Source of the DNA: Labilibaculum antarcticum
Lineage (GTDB): Bacteria; Bacteroidota; Bacteroidia; Bacteroidales; Marinifilaceae
Direction of reading: 5' to 3'
Length of the DNA stretch: 64,000 bases
Assembly: GCF_002356295.1 (NCBI RefSeq)
Contig: NZ_AP018042.1
Span: 5,488,361-5,552,360, forward strand
This document shows positions 29,659 through 39,740 of the stretch, in pieces. Both the position numbers and the translations under genes were made by a program. The first letter of the stretch is position 1; each line of letters begins with the position of its first letter. Under the pieces are notes generated by a model. That model had not been told where the DNA came from. It was given only the letters and a program-made list of their open reading frames with translations, and made no database searches.

Positions 29659-29832
29659 CAATAAATCATATACTTTAAAAGCAGATTAAATATCGATTAC
29701 TTTCAGTACATATTATTATGGAAATTGACGATTTAATATAAATTCTATAATAAACAAACCATCTCTATTCAAAAAAAAAGATAGAATATACTTCGAGAAA
29801 ATAGTAAAGAGCCTATTTGAATAACAATATTG

Positions 29833-29867
29833 AAATATAAAAGACCATCTCTTTCGAGATGATCTTT
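29833..29867 (-). terminator. Terminator after the MFS carrier gene
   Basis: AAGACCATCTC (29841-29851) pairs with GAGATGATCTT (29857-29867) with one mismatch around a short loop; on the minus strand TTTTATATTTC follows. Confidence 0.8.
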
Positions 29868-29918
29868 ACCAAAATGAATGAAGGGAATACTTCTATTTCC
29901 TTCGCTAACCAAAACTAA

Positions 29919-31286
29919 TTAAGTCGTTGTTTCTGCCAATCTGCGCTTGTCTAGATCAGATTTCATGATCACACAAGTTTCATGATCGATGGTATAGAAA
30001 TACAATAGAATTGCACAGGACATGTATAGGATTCCCGGAATAACCGATATCATCAGTTTTATTCCTGTTATGGCTGTTTCTGTTTGTTCAACATTGGGTG
30101 TGAATTTGAATATGGCAAGCATCCATCCTGCCAAAGCTCCACCAATTCCCCAACCTGCCTTTTGAGCAAAGGTGGCCGCAGAAAATACCAATCCGGTTGA
30201 TCGTCGTCCTGTTGTCCATTCGGAGTAATCAGCAGTATCGGCAAGCATGGTCCAAAGCAAAGGCACTGCCGGAGCATAAGTCATTTTAGCAAGGATATTA
30301 AGGATGTAAATCATGCTAATATTATTGGCTCCCGGAAGGTATAGGCAGATGAAGAAAAATCCGGAAAGTAATGAACTAGCCAAAAACACATTACGTTTTC
30401 CGAATTTTTTTGCCAATGGTTTTGAGAAAGGTATTGCCACAATCAATGCAACAGTTCCAATCACATTAAACAACTGAACATTTTCTTCCTTGCCTATATA
30501 GTATTTAAAGTAGTATGCAATGGATAAATTCTGCATTGCAAACATGATAAATGAGATAATTCCAACAAAAAACAAAATTACCCACGGACGATTTTTAAAC
30601 AGATTCCTAAAATCCTCCTTTAAGTTCTCTTTTTGTTCTTTCGGAGGTTTCACTCTCTCTTTAGTTGTTTTAAAAGTAATCATGAACAGCGCAAAACTGA
30701 TAATGGAAAATAGAATCAAAGTGTACTGATATCCTTTTGCATTATCGCCCTGACCAAAATACAAGGCAAGTGAAAGAGCTGTTCCTGACACGATAAACTG
30801 ACCAATAAAAGCAAAAATAAATCGGTACGAATTTAAGCCTGCTCTTTCGTAAGAATCCGAAGTCATTACCGCTCCTAATGATGAATAAGGTAGATTTATA
30901 GCCGTAAATACTGTCATTAATAACATATAGGTAACGCCAGCATAAATCACTTTACCCGTTGGTCCGAGATCTGGAGTGGTGAAAGTCAAAACTGCTAGCA
31001 CACTATAGGGTAAAGCCATCCATAAGATGTAAGGCCGGAATTTTCCCCAGCGAGTGTTTGTTCTGTCAGCAATAATTCCCATAATTGGATCACTTATCAT
31101 GTCCCAAAAACGAGCGATAAGCATTATGGTTCCTGCTGCTGCCGCGGAGATTCCAAAGGTATCGGTATAGAAAATTAGAATCCAGAAGCCTACCATATCC
31201 CATACAAAATGAGAAGCGGTATCGCCTAAGCTGTAGCCTATTTTTTCTTTTATCGACAGTTTTGATTCTATTTCGTTCATTTCCAA
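29919..31286 (-). CDS. GPH family (MelB-like) MFS sugar:cation symporter, copy 1
   Basis: A 455-residue inner-membrane carrier with about 12 hydrophobic helices. Glycoside-pentoside-hexuronide family marks are KIGYSLGDTASHFVWDMVGF at the start, ARFWDMISDPIMGIIADRT after helix 2 and GRRSTGLVFSAATFAQKAG in the middle. It likely brings glucose, gentiobiose or short beta-gluco-oligosaccharides from periplasm to cytoplasm. It ends the clan-A hydrolase and mutarotase group and is followed by a good terminator. Confidence 0.92.
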   Translation of the reverse strand: MEMNEIESKLSIKEKIGYSLGDTASHFVWDMVGFWILIFYTDTFGISAAAAGTIMLIARFWDMISDPIMGIIADRTNTRWGKFRPYILWMALPYSVLAVLTFTTPDLGPTGKVIYAGVTYMLLMTVFTAINLPYSSLGAVMTSDSYERAGLNSYRFIFAFIGQFIVSGTALSLALYFGQGDNAKGYQYTLILFSIISFALFMITFKTTKERVKPPKEQKENLKEDFRNLFKNRPWVILFFVGIISFIMFAMQNLSIAYYFKYYIGKEENVQLFNVIGTVALIVAIPFSKPLAKKFGKRNVFLASSLLSGFFFICLYLPGANNISMIYILNILAKMTYAPAVPLLWTMLADTADYSEWTTGRRSTGLVFSAATFAQKAGWGIGGALAGWMLAIFKFTPNVEQTETAITGIKLMISVIPGILYMSCAILLYFYTIDHETCVIMKSDLDKRRLAETTT

Positions 31287-31447
31287 TATATTTTATTCGC
31301 GCTAGGCTAAATTTTATTTTCTTGTTATATTACTCAACCCCTCCCATGAAAGACATTAGCTTACATGCGGCCAAACTAGCTTGAAGCATGGAATCATGAT
31401 AAAAGCACAATAATTATCAAAGGATAAATGTCACTGAAGTTGATGGA

Positions 31448-33097
31448 TTATTTCCGACCAACTTCCTTAGCCCAATCACCCCTGTAAATTATTTTTTGGT
31501 CGTGAATTTTAAAGGTGAATTTGCCATATCTAACAGATATTCCAGCTGATGCATTTACAACCCAGCAATTATCAGGGATGTTAAAGAAATTTTCAGAAGT
31601 GATTATCTTTTTATCCAATTGATCAGAAATAGAAACTGATGCCTGTGATCCTATTGCCCATCCAAGGTGAGTATTATAGCTAATCTTCAAATCATCAAGT
31701 AATGTAAAATTTTCACTGGTCTCTATTTTGGTTTTGATGCTCGCTATTTTTCCTTCATTTAAATCTTTTTCAGGTGTCACTTCAATGGTTAATTCAGGCA
31801 ATTCAAAAGCTGTTTTTGACGCCAAAATATTGATAGATTCGTTTTTAATAATTTTATTGTCACTATCGTAAAATTCGAAAGCAAGTTCCATATCTTCTAT
31901 TCCAACTGGGTCAATTGTCAATTCATCAGCCATATATCCTTCGCTTGTTATATTTTTAGAATAGATGACTTTATCACGAAATTTTACAACAACTTTTTTT
32001 ACATCCTTGTCATTATAAAGCTCTAAAGGAATTTTAGTATTGGTATGGATGGATTTATTTTTTGGACTAATAATCAGTCCTTTCATATAATCTCGCATTG
32101 CAAACCAAACTGGACGGGGCGTACCATATTTGTCGTTCAAATCGCTATAGCCCCAGAAACCGAACCATTCCTCTGGTTGATTTAAACTATGATCACTTTT
32201 TTCGCCACCTTTCCACCAACCATCAGCATAATAAAACGGACACATGCCAACAGCACCAGCATCAATAAGGTCTCGATAATTCGAGATAAGCCCATCGCTT
32301 TGTTGTTTTAGGGTATTCGAACCATACTGGCCATTGCCGCCTTCTGGCGAAACCGAATATCCAAATTCGGTAGTTATAAATGGTTTGTCCAATCCGTTTA
32401 ATTCATTCAAGCCTTTAATATAATCTTTAAATCCCATTGTTGCTGTTTGACCCTCATTGTGATCATAACAATTGTAGGCATATACATCAAATATACTTTC
32501 ATCCATATAGTCGCTAATCATAGCATTTGCCGAAAGAGTTACCGGAATTCCAGGGTGTCCCTTGTGGATTATATTTATCAGGGTATTCATCAGATCGACA
32601 AATGCCTTGCCTGTAACACTATGAATATGGTCTGTTTGAGGTTCATTGATAACCAGATAAGTAATGATACAATCATATTTTTTTGCATAATTCAAAACTC
32701 TTTTCAGCTCTATCTCGCTATCTTTCACAAATTCTGGATCGCCATAATCTTCCTCAGGTTTAATATCTATACCCATAATAAGTTTCAAACCCGATTCTTG
32801 AACAAGTTTCAATTGATTTTCAGAATATTGACTCCAGGTTCTAATGGTATTATAACCACCTTCTTTAATATTTTCCAGATCAAATTTCATTAATTCAAGT
32901 TCATCTTTCCGTTCATCCTCATAAGGGGCTTGTCCCGGACGCGCACCGATTTCATACCCGATTGCTTTAATAAAGTACTTTTCCCCGTCAAGGTGGTACC
33001 AATTGTCTTTTAATTCAATTTTCGTTTTTGATTGCGAATATCCAGAGATAACCGGAACAAGAAACAGGATGATTATTAATACTAAACTTCGTTTCAT
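31448..33097 (-). CDS. Exported clan GH-A glycoside hydrolase of unassigned family, with Ig-like tail
   Basis: A protein of about 549 residues starting at the ATG 33097 (MKRSLVLIIILFLV signal peptide); a TTG six codons upstream is less likely. A TIM barrel covers about residues 25-340, with LVINEPQ (acid/base Glu152) and FITTEFGYS (nucleophile Glu244), the arrangement of clan GH-A. Two beta-sandwich regions follow (about 340-430 and 430-549). The family could be GH5- or GH2-like, or GH158, which contains laminarin-active endo-beta-1,3-glucanases with an Ig-like tail; I cannot decide from sequence alone. The neighbours suggest a beta-glucan oligosaccharide substrate. Confidence 0.75.
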   Translation of the reverse strand: MKRSLVLIIILFLVPVISGYSQSKTKIELKDNWYHLDGEKYFIKAIGYEIGARPGQAPYEDERKDELELMKFDLENIKEGGYNTIRTWSQYSENQLKLVQESGLKLIMGIDIKPEEDYGDPEFVKDSEIELKRVLNYAKKYDCIITYLVINEPQTDHIHSVTGKAFVDLMNTLINIIHKGHPGIPVTLSANAMISDYMDESIFDVYAYNCYDHNEGQTATMGFKDYIKGLNELNGLDKPFITTEFGYSVSPEGGNGQYGSNTLKQQSDGLISNYRDLIDAGAVGMCPFYYADGWWKGGEKSDHSLNQPEEWFGFWGYSDLNDKYGTPRPVWFAMRDYMKGLIISPKNKSIHTNTKIPLELYNDKDVKKVVVKFRDKVIYSKNITSEGYMADELTIDPVGIEDMELAFEFYDSDNKIIKNESINILASKTAFELPELTIEVTPEKDLNEGKIASIKTKIETSENFTLLDDLKISYNTHLGWAIGSQASVSISDQLDKKIITSENFFNIPDNCWVVNASAGISVRYGKFTFKIHDQKIIYRGDWAKEVGRK

Positions 33098-33175
33098 ACA
33101 CTTCTTTTTTGACAAATATTAATAAATTGAATGTGTTTTAATTTATAGTCAAGCTATTTCAGTGAAATACGGTTT

Positions 33176-34147
33176 TCATTTCTCTCTTTTATCGGTTTCA
33201 AACACCGCATAGGTTCTTGACCATTCAATCGTCTTTCCGGCTTCAACGTTCACATCATAAAACAATTCTGGGCTCACCACATGTTTCCATCCCCACAGAT
33301 TGATTTTGTTTGTTTTAAAACTTCCTGTTTCGCTGATGCCAATTTTACTTTTTGTGTTTATCAATTCCCAGTGTGCGTCGACTATTTTATTACCGGTCAG
33401 ATTACCGTAAAAGAATTGTTCTTCAGGTGTATTGTTGAATGTAACTTGTTTCTCTCCCACTACAACTTTCTCTTCTGGATTAAGTGCTGCATCGAAAGAT
33501 TCCGGTTTAAGATCGAATGGAAATTTTAAAATGTAATCACTACCCATTAATTCTTTATTGATGGCTAAAAAGTTATGAGTGTACTCATTCGTTGTAATCG
33601 TTTTTACACCGGTATTTCTCAATTGATAGTGAATTACAAAACTACTTTCCAATAGTTCAATTTCTTTTCGCAATACATAGGAATAGCCATTCACAGTCTG
33701 TGATTCACATTCAACAATGAGTTTATTGGTATCGGTAGTCACATTAAAAATGGCTGGTTGAATCTCATAAGCTTTGCTAAAACCGTACGAATCTCCTTCT
33801 TTCTTTAGTGATCCTACTCCTATTTTAGGAAAGCATTCTCCATCTTTAATATCATCAAAGCCGATAGGCATTTCAATGCCAAATTCATTGTAAAAGCCTT
33901 TGCCATAGATATTGTCAACATCCCCTTCTATTTTTTCTTGAGTGCAAACAGGAATTCCTTTAAATTTTACTGAGGTAATTTTACCTGTCCAATCGAATCT
34001 CGAAAACTGATAATTTTCCAATGGCATATCAATGTGAATTTCCAGATTCTTATTTTTTAGGATGTGTGTCATGCTGTTATCTTTTTTATGCTGACCAATA
34101 GTTGCCAAGGGTAAGATTATCATTAAAAACAATACTGCTTTTTTCAT
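33176..34147 (-). CDS. Exported galactose-mutarotase-like protein
   Basis: A 323-residue exported protein (MKKAVLFLMIILPLATIGQ signal peptide). The rest is a long beta sandwich reminiscent of aldose-1-epimerase or DUF4432-type folds: LEIHIDMPLENYQFSRFDWTG, a central YSYVLRKEIELLESSFVIHY, NEYTHNFLAIN with a conserved-looking His, and the C-terminal WGWKHVVSPELFYDVNVEAG. Mutarotases interconvert sugar anomers. Whether this one is catalytic is not certain, because no standard His/Glu pair could be assigned. Tight spacing (21 bp) to the hydrolase gene upstream suggests an operon. Confidence 0.6.
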   Translation of the reverse strand: MKKAVLFLMIILPLATIGQHKKDNSMTHILKNKNLEIHIDMPLENYQFSRFDWTGKITSVKFKGIPVCTQEKIEGDVDNIYGKGFYNEFGIEMPIGFDDIKDGECFPKIGVGSLKKEGDSYGFSKAYEIQPAIFNVTTDTNKLIVECESQTVNGYSYVLRKEIELLESSFVIHYQLRNTGVKTITTNEYTHNFLAINKELMGSDYILKFPFDLKPESFDAALNPEEKVVVGEKQVTFNNTPEEQFFYGNLTGNKIVDAHWELINTKSKIGISETGSFKTNKINLWGWKHVVSPELFYDVNVEAGKTIEWSRTYAVFETDKREK

Positions 34148-34168
34148 TCTTATGGATGTTGGATTGGA

Positions 34169-35179
34169 CTATTTGGAAACCGATAAACTTGAATATTTTT
34201 CTTTTACCACAGAGAAAGCTTTCTTCTTGTTTCTATCAATATCTACTATTCCCCAATACTCTTCATTTGGTGCTCCGTCGTAAGGAACACCACTGCTGTT
34301 TGGCGCCCATCCTCCCTTATCCTGTATATTATTGTTGCCTGCTTTCCACAACTCATCAACAAAAGCAAACAATGTTAGCCCTGAACAAATCGATTGATTC
34401 TGAAAAGTGACATCCAATATTTTTTGGGTAGCATCGGCCTGTGCCAACTCATTTACGCCTTTGCTGTAGCCACTTTTTGCGATAGTCATATAACTATCGG
34501 TGCCTGCTTCGGACAAATACATTGGCTTTGTGCTAACAGCTTTCCATTCAGTAAAAATCTTTTCCGGATTGTCCCATCGATAAACATTCATTCCCCAAAC
34601 ATCAATATTCAGACTCATTGCAAGAGCTAATGAATCCGGTAATTCGCCATGTGCTGTTGCTACCGGATGTAACTGATCATTTTTGTGAATTAGTTCAGCT
34701 GCATTGTTTAGCGCCACATACCAATTCCTTAGATCATTGCCAAACCATTCAGGATGGTAGTTATACTCGTTACCCAGCTCCCAAAAGAGGATTGCATCAT
34801 GATTCTTGTACCTGTTTATATAATCGATAAATGTGCCGGAAAGAATATCATTTTGTCCGCCTTGATTGTAGCCAAAGCCAATAATCACTTTTAGTCCGGC
34901 CTCATGAATCTGATCCAGAACGGCAAGATCTGTAATTGGAGAATATACCCTAATGGTATTGATTCCCGCTTCTACCATCAAACTTAAATCTTCGGTCAAA
35001 TTACTAAAGCTCCGTTTATCGCCCCCCTTTGGTACCGGGTGATAACAGATCCCTTTGATTGTATAAACCGAATCATTCACAAGAATATTTCTTTCCGAAA
35101 CTGATACTTTATTATTAATTCCCTCTGACTTACATGCCGTTAAAATGAAGAGGATAAGAATGCTTATATGGATTTTCAT
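34169..35179 (-). CDS. Clan GH-A hydrolase lipoprotein, GH2-C/GH72-like barrel
   Basis: A 336-residue lipoprotein (lipobox LTAC, Cys16) consisting of little more than a TIM barrel: KGICYHPVPKGG, INTIRVYSPI, the acid/base Glu138 in WELGNEYNYHPEW and nucleophile Glu224 in YLSEAGTDSY. The layout resembles GH2 C-domains and GH72 beta-1,3-glucanosyltransferases, but no family is clear. With the carrier, mutarotase-like protein and second clan-A enzyme it forms a compact minus-strand group at 29.9-35.2 kb. Confidence 0.72.
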   Translation of the reverse strand: MKIHISILILFILTACKSEGINNKVSVSERNILVNDSVYTIKGICYHPVPKGGDKRSFSNLTEDLSLMVEAGINTIRVYSPITDLAVLDQIHEAGLKVIIGFGYNQGGQNDILSGTFIDYINRYKNHDAILFWELGNEYNYHPEWFGNDLRNWYVALNNAAELIHKNDQLHPVATAHGELPDSLALAMSLNIDVWGMNVYRWDNPEKIFTEWKAVSTKPMYLSEAGTDSYMTIAKSGYSKGVNELAQADATQKILDVTFQNQSICSGLTLFAFVDELWKAGNNNIQDKGGWAPNSSGVPYDGAPNEEYWGIVDIDRNKKKAFSVVKEKYSSLSVSK

Positions 35180-35506
35180 TTCTGAGTATTATTTAAATAT
35201 AAAACAAACTTTATCTACCTAATCTAATTTCGTCGAAAACAACGATTCTGCTCCTTTTAAATATTGTAGTTGCGACGTTAACAATTGACTTTCGTACCCG
35301 GGGCGATGCCTCGAATTATTATGCTTAATGCTTTCAGCCTTATCAATTACTACTTATACCATTTTAAATAATTGGTGAGCCATTGCGAACGAAATCATGT
35401 CAGTATAATGCCGATGGAATAAATAGGAAGCGATATTGAGCAAAGCGTACCGAACAAAGTGAGCTCATGAACACCTCTGTAATTATTCGTGAATAAAAAT
35501 AGCCCA
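35180..35506. other. 327-bp intergenic region with a short 23S rRNA-like fragment
   Basis: No gene is seen. On the minus strand, 35348-35311 reads GATAAGGCTGAAAGCATTAA and onward to AAGCA, close to the conserved 23S rRNA 3'-end string GATAAGTGCTGAAAGCATCTAAGCA with two single-base gaps. The nearby segments GCGAACGAAATCATG and CCGAACAAAGTGAGCTCATG look like decayed dispersed repeats. The region should also contain the promoter of the 34169-35179 gene. Confidence 0.45.
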
Positions 35507-37006
35507 CTAATTTATCCAATCGGTATTAATTATAATTGTTTGTATAGCTTGAGCATCAATTTTGAAAGTAGTTTCTTTTCCTTCCAATTCTAATTTCAAT
35601 TGTTTGGCTTCTTTATTCATATTCAGAACCACCACTGCAATAGATCCATCAAGATTTTGTGCCGCTGTCATCATTAGGTCTTTATCAGAAATTTCGAATC
35701 CAATACGAACTGCACCTGGCCTGATGTACTTGCTAAAATGTGCCATAGTTTGGTACAAAGGCGTAAAGTAGACTTCATCAGTTTCAATATCAACGATTAC
35801 CGGAGCAACGCACCAGTTCTGAAACCAATTAGGACCACCTTGTTTGTCTAATACCATATTCCAGTCTATCCACCCTTGTACATTATTGTTCATGCAACCA
35901 ATGATATCTCTGGCGTAACGGTATACTGGCACGTATTTGGGATGAAGATGCTTTTGTTCTTCCGGTGCCCAATCCCAGCCCCAATCAGTTGCTTCTTTTG
36001 ACCAATACCATGCATCATCCTGCCAATGAGGAATCTCTGAATCGACACATGCCTCCGTTTGAATCATTAATTTATTTGGCGCTTTCTTGTAGGTGTTTTG
36101 TAAAGTTTCAGGCATAAAATCGTAAGTACTGGCATACCAATGTATGGCCATGCCATCAAAATATTTCGCCGATTCCTCATCTTTGTACATGATATCAGCC
36201 CATTCTTCCAGCTCATCACGGTTTTGGTCGTAGCCTAAAATCTTAACATCAAGACCGTCATTTTCTAATTTAGGACCCAGATGCTTACTTACAAATTCAA
36301 CCATTTCCTCAGGAGAATAATGCATACTCTCCCAGTTGCTGTTATTTCCCAGTGGCTCATTCTCTACTGTCAATCCCCAAATATCGATGCCTTCATTTTT
36401 GTAAGCAGATATGTATTTTGAGAAAAAAAGCGCCCAGGTATCGTAGTATTCAGGCAGCAATTTACCTCCACACCACTGCTTATTATCTTTCATCCAAGGC
36501 GGTGCCGTCCATGGCGACGAAAGAATTTTAAATCCATCTTCGGATATTGCCATTGCTTCTTTGATCATTGGAATGATATCATCCCGATCTTCTTCAATTG
36601 AGAAATTCTTCAAAGCCATATCTCCTTCAACAGGTGCGTAGGAATAGTTGCTCAAGGAAAAATCACAAGAATTAATATGTGTGCGTGTTAAGGAATATTT
36701 GGCACCTTCCGATCCAAAATAGGCTTCCAGAATTAATTCTCGATTTTTCTTACTCAAATTATTTAGCAAGTATGCCGATGCTTCGGTAAACGATCCACCA
36801 AATCCAGTAATGGTTTGATACTGATTATCCGGCAATAACTGAATAGTTACTGCATCATTCCCTGAAGTAAATTCAGTTATCTTTTTTAGCTTATTGCCAT
36901 TAGCCGAAGTTTCGTAAACCTCAACGGACAAATCGTCTTGCTTTGCATTGCATCCCATTAAAACAAGTATGAATAAAAAGGATAAGTAGTATTTAAAATT
37001 TTTCAT
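35507..37006 (-). CDS. GH30 glycosidase lipoprotein (putative beta-1,6-glucanase), copy 2
   Basis: A 499-residue lipoprotein (lipobox LMGC, Cys19), paralogous to the GH30 at 24963. Motifs are TITGFGGSFTEASAYLL, SSPWTAPPWMK, the acid/base Glu217 in TVENEPLG and nucleophile Glu318 in IQTEAC. The residue pattern around the nucleophile (EAC versus EGC) differs from copy 1, so the two may prefer different chain lengths or positions. It is the last gene of the long susC2-led cluster and follows the MFS carrier by 95 bp. Confidence 0.93.
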   Translation of the reverse strand: MKNFKYYLSFLFILVLMGCNAKQDDLSVEVYETSANGNKLKKITEFTSGNDAVTIQLLPDNQYQTITGFGGSFTEASAYLLNNLSKKNRELILEAYFGSEGAKYSLTRTHINSCDFSLSNYSYAPVEGDMALKNFSIEEDRDDIIPMIKEAMAISEDGFKILSSPWTAPPWMKDNKQWCGGKLLPEYYDTWALFFSKYISAYKNEGIDIWGLTVENEPLGNNSNWESMHYSPEEMVEFVSKHLGPKLENDGLDVKILGYDQNRDELEEWADIMYKDEESAKYFDGMAIHWYASTYDFMPETLQNTYKKAPNKLMIQTEACVDSEIPHWQDDAWYWSKEATDWGWDWAPEEQKHLHPKYVPVYRYARDIIGCMNNNVQGWIDWNMVLDKQGGPNWFQNWCVAPVIVDIETDEVYFTPLYQTMAHFSKYIRPGAVRIGFEISDKDLMMTAAQNLDGSIAVVVLNMNKEAKQLKLELEGKETTFKIDAQAIQTIIINTDWIN

Positions 37007-37101
37007 TTGCAGCTTTTATCGTGTTACTCTTTAATCAAATTCGGCATGATTTAAATTGTCATTCTCACATATGCCTTCACAACTATTCATCTAAGCTTAT
37101 C

Positions 37102-38592
37102 TTATATTTTATCAGGTATAATTTCGCCTATAACATCATTATTACCAATCTCTTTACCTTCATGCTTCACCTTACCGCGTCGAGCAACCAAAGCTTCTCT
37201 GATTTCATGAGATCTCTTCTCTGTTATATCATATTTCCACACAAGTAGAATAGCCATTAATGCTGTAACAATTGGAATTATTATATCTGCAATTCGAAGA
37301 TTAGTTAATGTTTCAACGCTTTGTTGATCGACTGATTCGTTAAAACCAACCATTTGCAAAACAATACCACTTGTAAGCAATGCCAAGGCTGTCCCCAACT
37401 TAACCATCCACCAGTAAACGGCTCCAAACATTCCCTCTCTTCGTTCCCCATTGTTCAGTTCATCTAAATCGCAAACATCAGCTGTCATCGACATCATAAG
37501 TGTAAACAATCCACCAATTCCGAATGATAAGAATGGAATAGGCATAAACATCAACCATGGATTGTCAGGATTGAATCCCCACCACTTAAGGGCATATCCA
37601 ATAATGGAAATCACTGTTGCTATAACAAAGGCATTTTTCTTCCCTAATTTTTCTGATATTTTTGTCACAACGGGAATAACAAGAAAAGCGGTGGCCATAG
37701 CACTAATAGTACCAAACCATGCCGGCCAACCTCCTGCAGCAACTTTATCTCCTTGAAAAAGATAATAGACAATAATGAACATTGCAAACTGTGCGACAGT
37801 TTGAAATCCATTGAATATGAAAAATGTAGCCCCACAAAGCTTCATAAATGGTTTATTCTTGATCGTTAGTTTTATACCTCTCAAAAATTCTTTGGTATTA
37901 ACAGCTAAATCTTTCATTGACAAATTGGCCTGCTTGCTATCTTCTGGCAATATCAATTCTTTATTGAATAAAGCCGGTAAAATACCTAGCACCATACAAA
38001 TAGCTCCTACCCAAATTGACAAAACACGTGCTCCTTCGGGTGCTGATTCAAAAATGGTAGGGTCATATATAATCACCCAAAACCATGGAGCAATCATCCA
38101 TGCGATCTGTCCCATCCACTGCGAAACAGCCATTAAACGAGTGCGCTCATTATAATCTGGAGTCATTTCGTAGCCCAAACCTATTAGGGGAGTAGCGAAA
38201 ATGGTATATCCGATGTAGAAAAATATAGAAACGAATAAGAAATAGAAGAAATTATAAGTTTGTGAATCCTCTGGATTCAATTGCCACATCACCATAAAGG
38301 CAACACCGGTTATAACACTTCCAACCAAAATATATGGTTTTCGTCGTCCCCATTTTGATTTGGTATTATCCGAAATGAATCCCATTATAGGATCAGTTAA
38401 AGCATCAAGAAATCTGGGTAACGCACCCAAGATACCAGCTAGCACTGGATTCATTCCCAAAGACATTACAAGAACAACCATAAACACACCAAGCGCAGCT
38501 GGAAATAGCTGATTCGCCAAGTGTCCTGATCCAAATGCGAGTTTCTGTCCTAATGGGACAATGTCTTCCTGTGCTGTTTTATAGTGTGTCAT
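37102..38592 (-). CDS. GPH family MFS sugar symporter, copy 2
   Basis: A 496-residue carrier with 12 predicted membrane helices. Family marks are LAFGSGHLANQLFPAALGV at the start, PRFLDALTDPIMGFISDNT, KSKWGRRKPYI and CDLDELNNGERREGMFGAVY. It is expected to import glucan breakdown products into the cytoplasm, where the GH17 and phosphorylase-like enzymes would act. It lies between the GH17 genes and GH30 copy 2, all in one direction. Confidence 0.92.
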   Translation of the reverse strand: MTHYKTAQEDIVPLGQKLAFGSGHLANQLFPAALGVFMVVLVMSLGMNPVLAGILGALPRFLDALTDPIMGFISDNTKSKWGRRKPYILVGSVITGVAFMVMWQLNPEDSQTYNFFYFLFVSIFFYIGYTIFATPLIGLGYEMTPDYNERTRLMAVSQWMGQIAWMIAPWFWVIIYDPTIFESAPEGARVLSIWVGAICMVLGILPALFNKELILPEDSKQANLSMKDLAVNTKEFLRGIKLTIKNKPFMKLCGATFFIFNGFQTVAQFAMFIIVYYLFQGDKVAAGGWPAWFGTISAMATAFLVIPVVTKISEKLGKKNAFVIATVISIIGYALKWWGFNPDNPWLMFMPIPFLSFGIGGLFTLMMSMTADVCDLDELNNGERREGMFGAVYWWMVKLGTALALLTSGIVLQMVGFNESVDQQSVETLTNLRIADIIIPIVTALMAILLVWKYDITEKRSHEIREALVARRGKVKHEGKEIGNNDVIGEIIPDKI

Positions 38593-38637
38593 GTTTTTAT
38601 AGATTATGAGGTGTTAGATTCTAGATCTGAGAAAAAA

Positions 38638-39711
38638 TTACAGCATCACTTTTTTGGGTTTTCTGTCTACAGTATATAAACCCCAATGCTTTTCTGCTCC
38701 TAGCGCATTCGCAGTTTCTCCTTTCCAATCTTCGTCAAAAGCCTCAAAAAAGAAGGTTGTAATGTTCATTTCGGAAGACCATTTCATCAGGTCATTATAA
38801 TATTGTTTCTGCTTTTCTTCGCTGGCTCTTTCTCCAAATTCAGAGGCTGCTGTCGCCCATCCTGCTTCGGTGATTACAATCTTGCTGTCAGGAAGTGCAT
38901 TTCTAACTTTTTGTACATTTTCAATGGTATAAGACATCGCCTCGTTAATGTCTTTGCCTTCCCAAACAGGATAAACATGAATTGAAATAAAATCGACTGT
39001 CTTCGCTAATGTTTGCCCCTTAGCAGCCCACCACTCGTAATTATCAGCAACAGTAACGGGTTGTTGAATTGCCTTCTGAACTTTCTGCACATAGGAAATA
39101 ATTGAATCTGTATCTACCTTGTGATCGTTCCATTCAACCAAAGCTTCATTGCCAACATTAACAGCAATTACTGATTCGGAATATTTTGTAGCCAAACGAA
39201 TTCCTTCTTGTATTTCCTTCTGGTTTGCAATGGCGTTTTGCGCTAAAACGTCAGCTGGAATTGGTTCCGTTAACCATTCACAAGTTTCATGAGCACTCAA
39301 TTCTGCTTTTAACCAAATGCCCAACATTACTTTAATGTCAAGCTTATTTTCTTCAATTATTTGAAGTACAGCTTCCGAATTTTCACCCGAATCGTACAAA
39401 CGAATCAAATTGAAAAGTGAATCATGAGAGATAATCTGAAGGTCTTCAAGAATCTGTTCATCGCTTGGATTAACGGCTCCTTCTCCTCTATCGGGATGCT
39501 GACCTGTTCTAAAACCAGAATAGCAAACCGCCTTCGAAACTCCATTTAATAAGTCTTTACTAGTTTGCTTAATTTCTATCTTAGTTGTCTTGGTTGAATC
39601 TAAATCTTTTTGAGACACTTTCTTTTCATTTTTACAGGATATCAACATGATTGAAATCACCAAAGTGATCATCATGCCAGTATTCCTTTTAATTAGTCGT
39701 GAGTTTTTCAT
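38638..39711 (-). CDS. GH17-like lipoprotein (beta-1,3-glucan active), copy 1
   Basis: A protein of 357 residues from the ATG at 39711, chosen because it opens a lipoprotein signal (TLVISIMLISC, Cys26); a longer frame to 39846 would overlap the previous gene. The GH17 barrel shows AVCYSGFRTGQHPD, RLYDSGENSEAV, acid/base Glu189 in NVGNEALVEW and nucleophile Glu282 in VITEAGW, and ends HWGLYTVDRKPKKVML. GH17 enzymes cleave or transfer beta-1,3-glucan. This copy is exported, in contrast to the next two, so related chemistry is placed on both sides of the inner membrane. Confidence 0.88.
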   Translation of the reverse strand: MKNSRLIKRNTGMMITLVISIMLISCKNEKKVSQKDLDSTKTTKIEIKQTSKDLLNGVSKAVCYSGFRTGQHPDRGEGAVNPSDEQILEDLQIISHDSLFNLIRLYDSGENSEAVLQIIEENKLDIKVMLGIWLKAELSAHETCEWLTEPIPADVLAQNAIANQKEIQEGIRLATKYSESVIAVNVGNEALVEWNDHKVDTDSIISYVQKVQKAIQQPVTVADNYEWWAAKGQTLAKTVDFISIHVYPVWEGKDINEAMSYTIENVQKVRNALPDSKIVITEAGWATAASEFGERASEEKQKQYYNDLMKWSSEMNITTFFFEAFDEDWKGETANALGAEKHWGLYTVDRKPKKVML

Positions 39712-39740
39712 CCTTGTATAGATTGCGAGCTTGTGTTCAA

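Noticed and set aside
32447-32893. 148-codon plus-strand open frame inside the clan-A hydrolase gene
   Set aside because: It lies wholly antisense to a gene with catalytic motifs and a signal peptide; its translation is Ile/Phe/His-rich without domain features.
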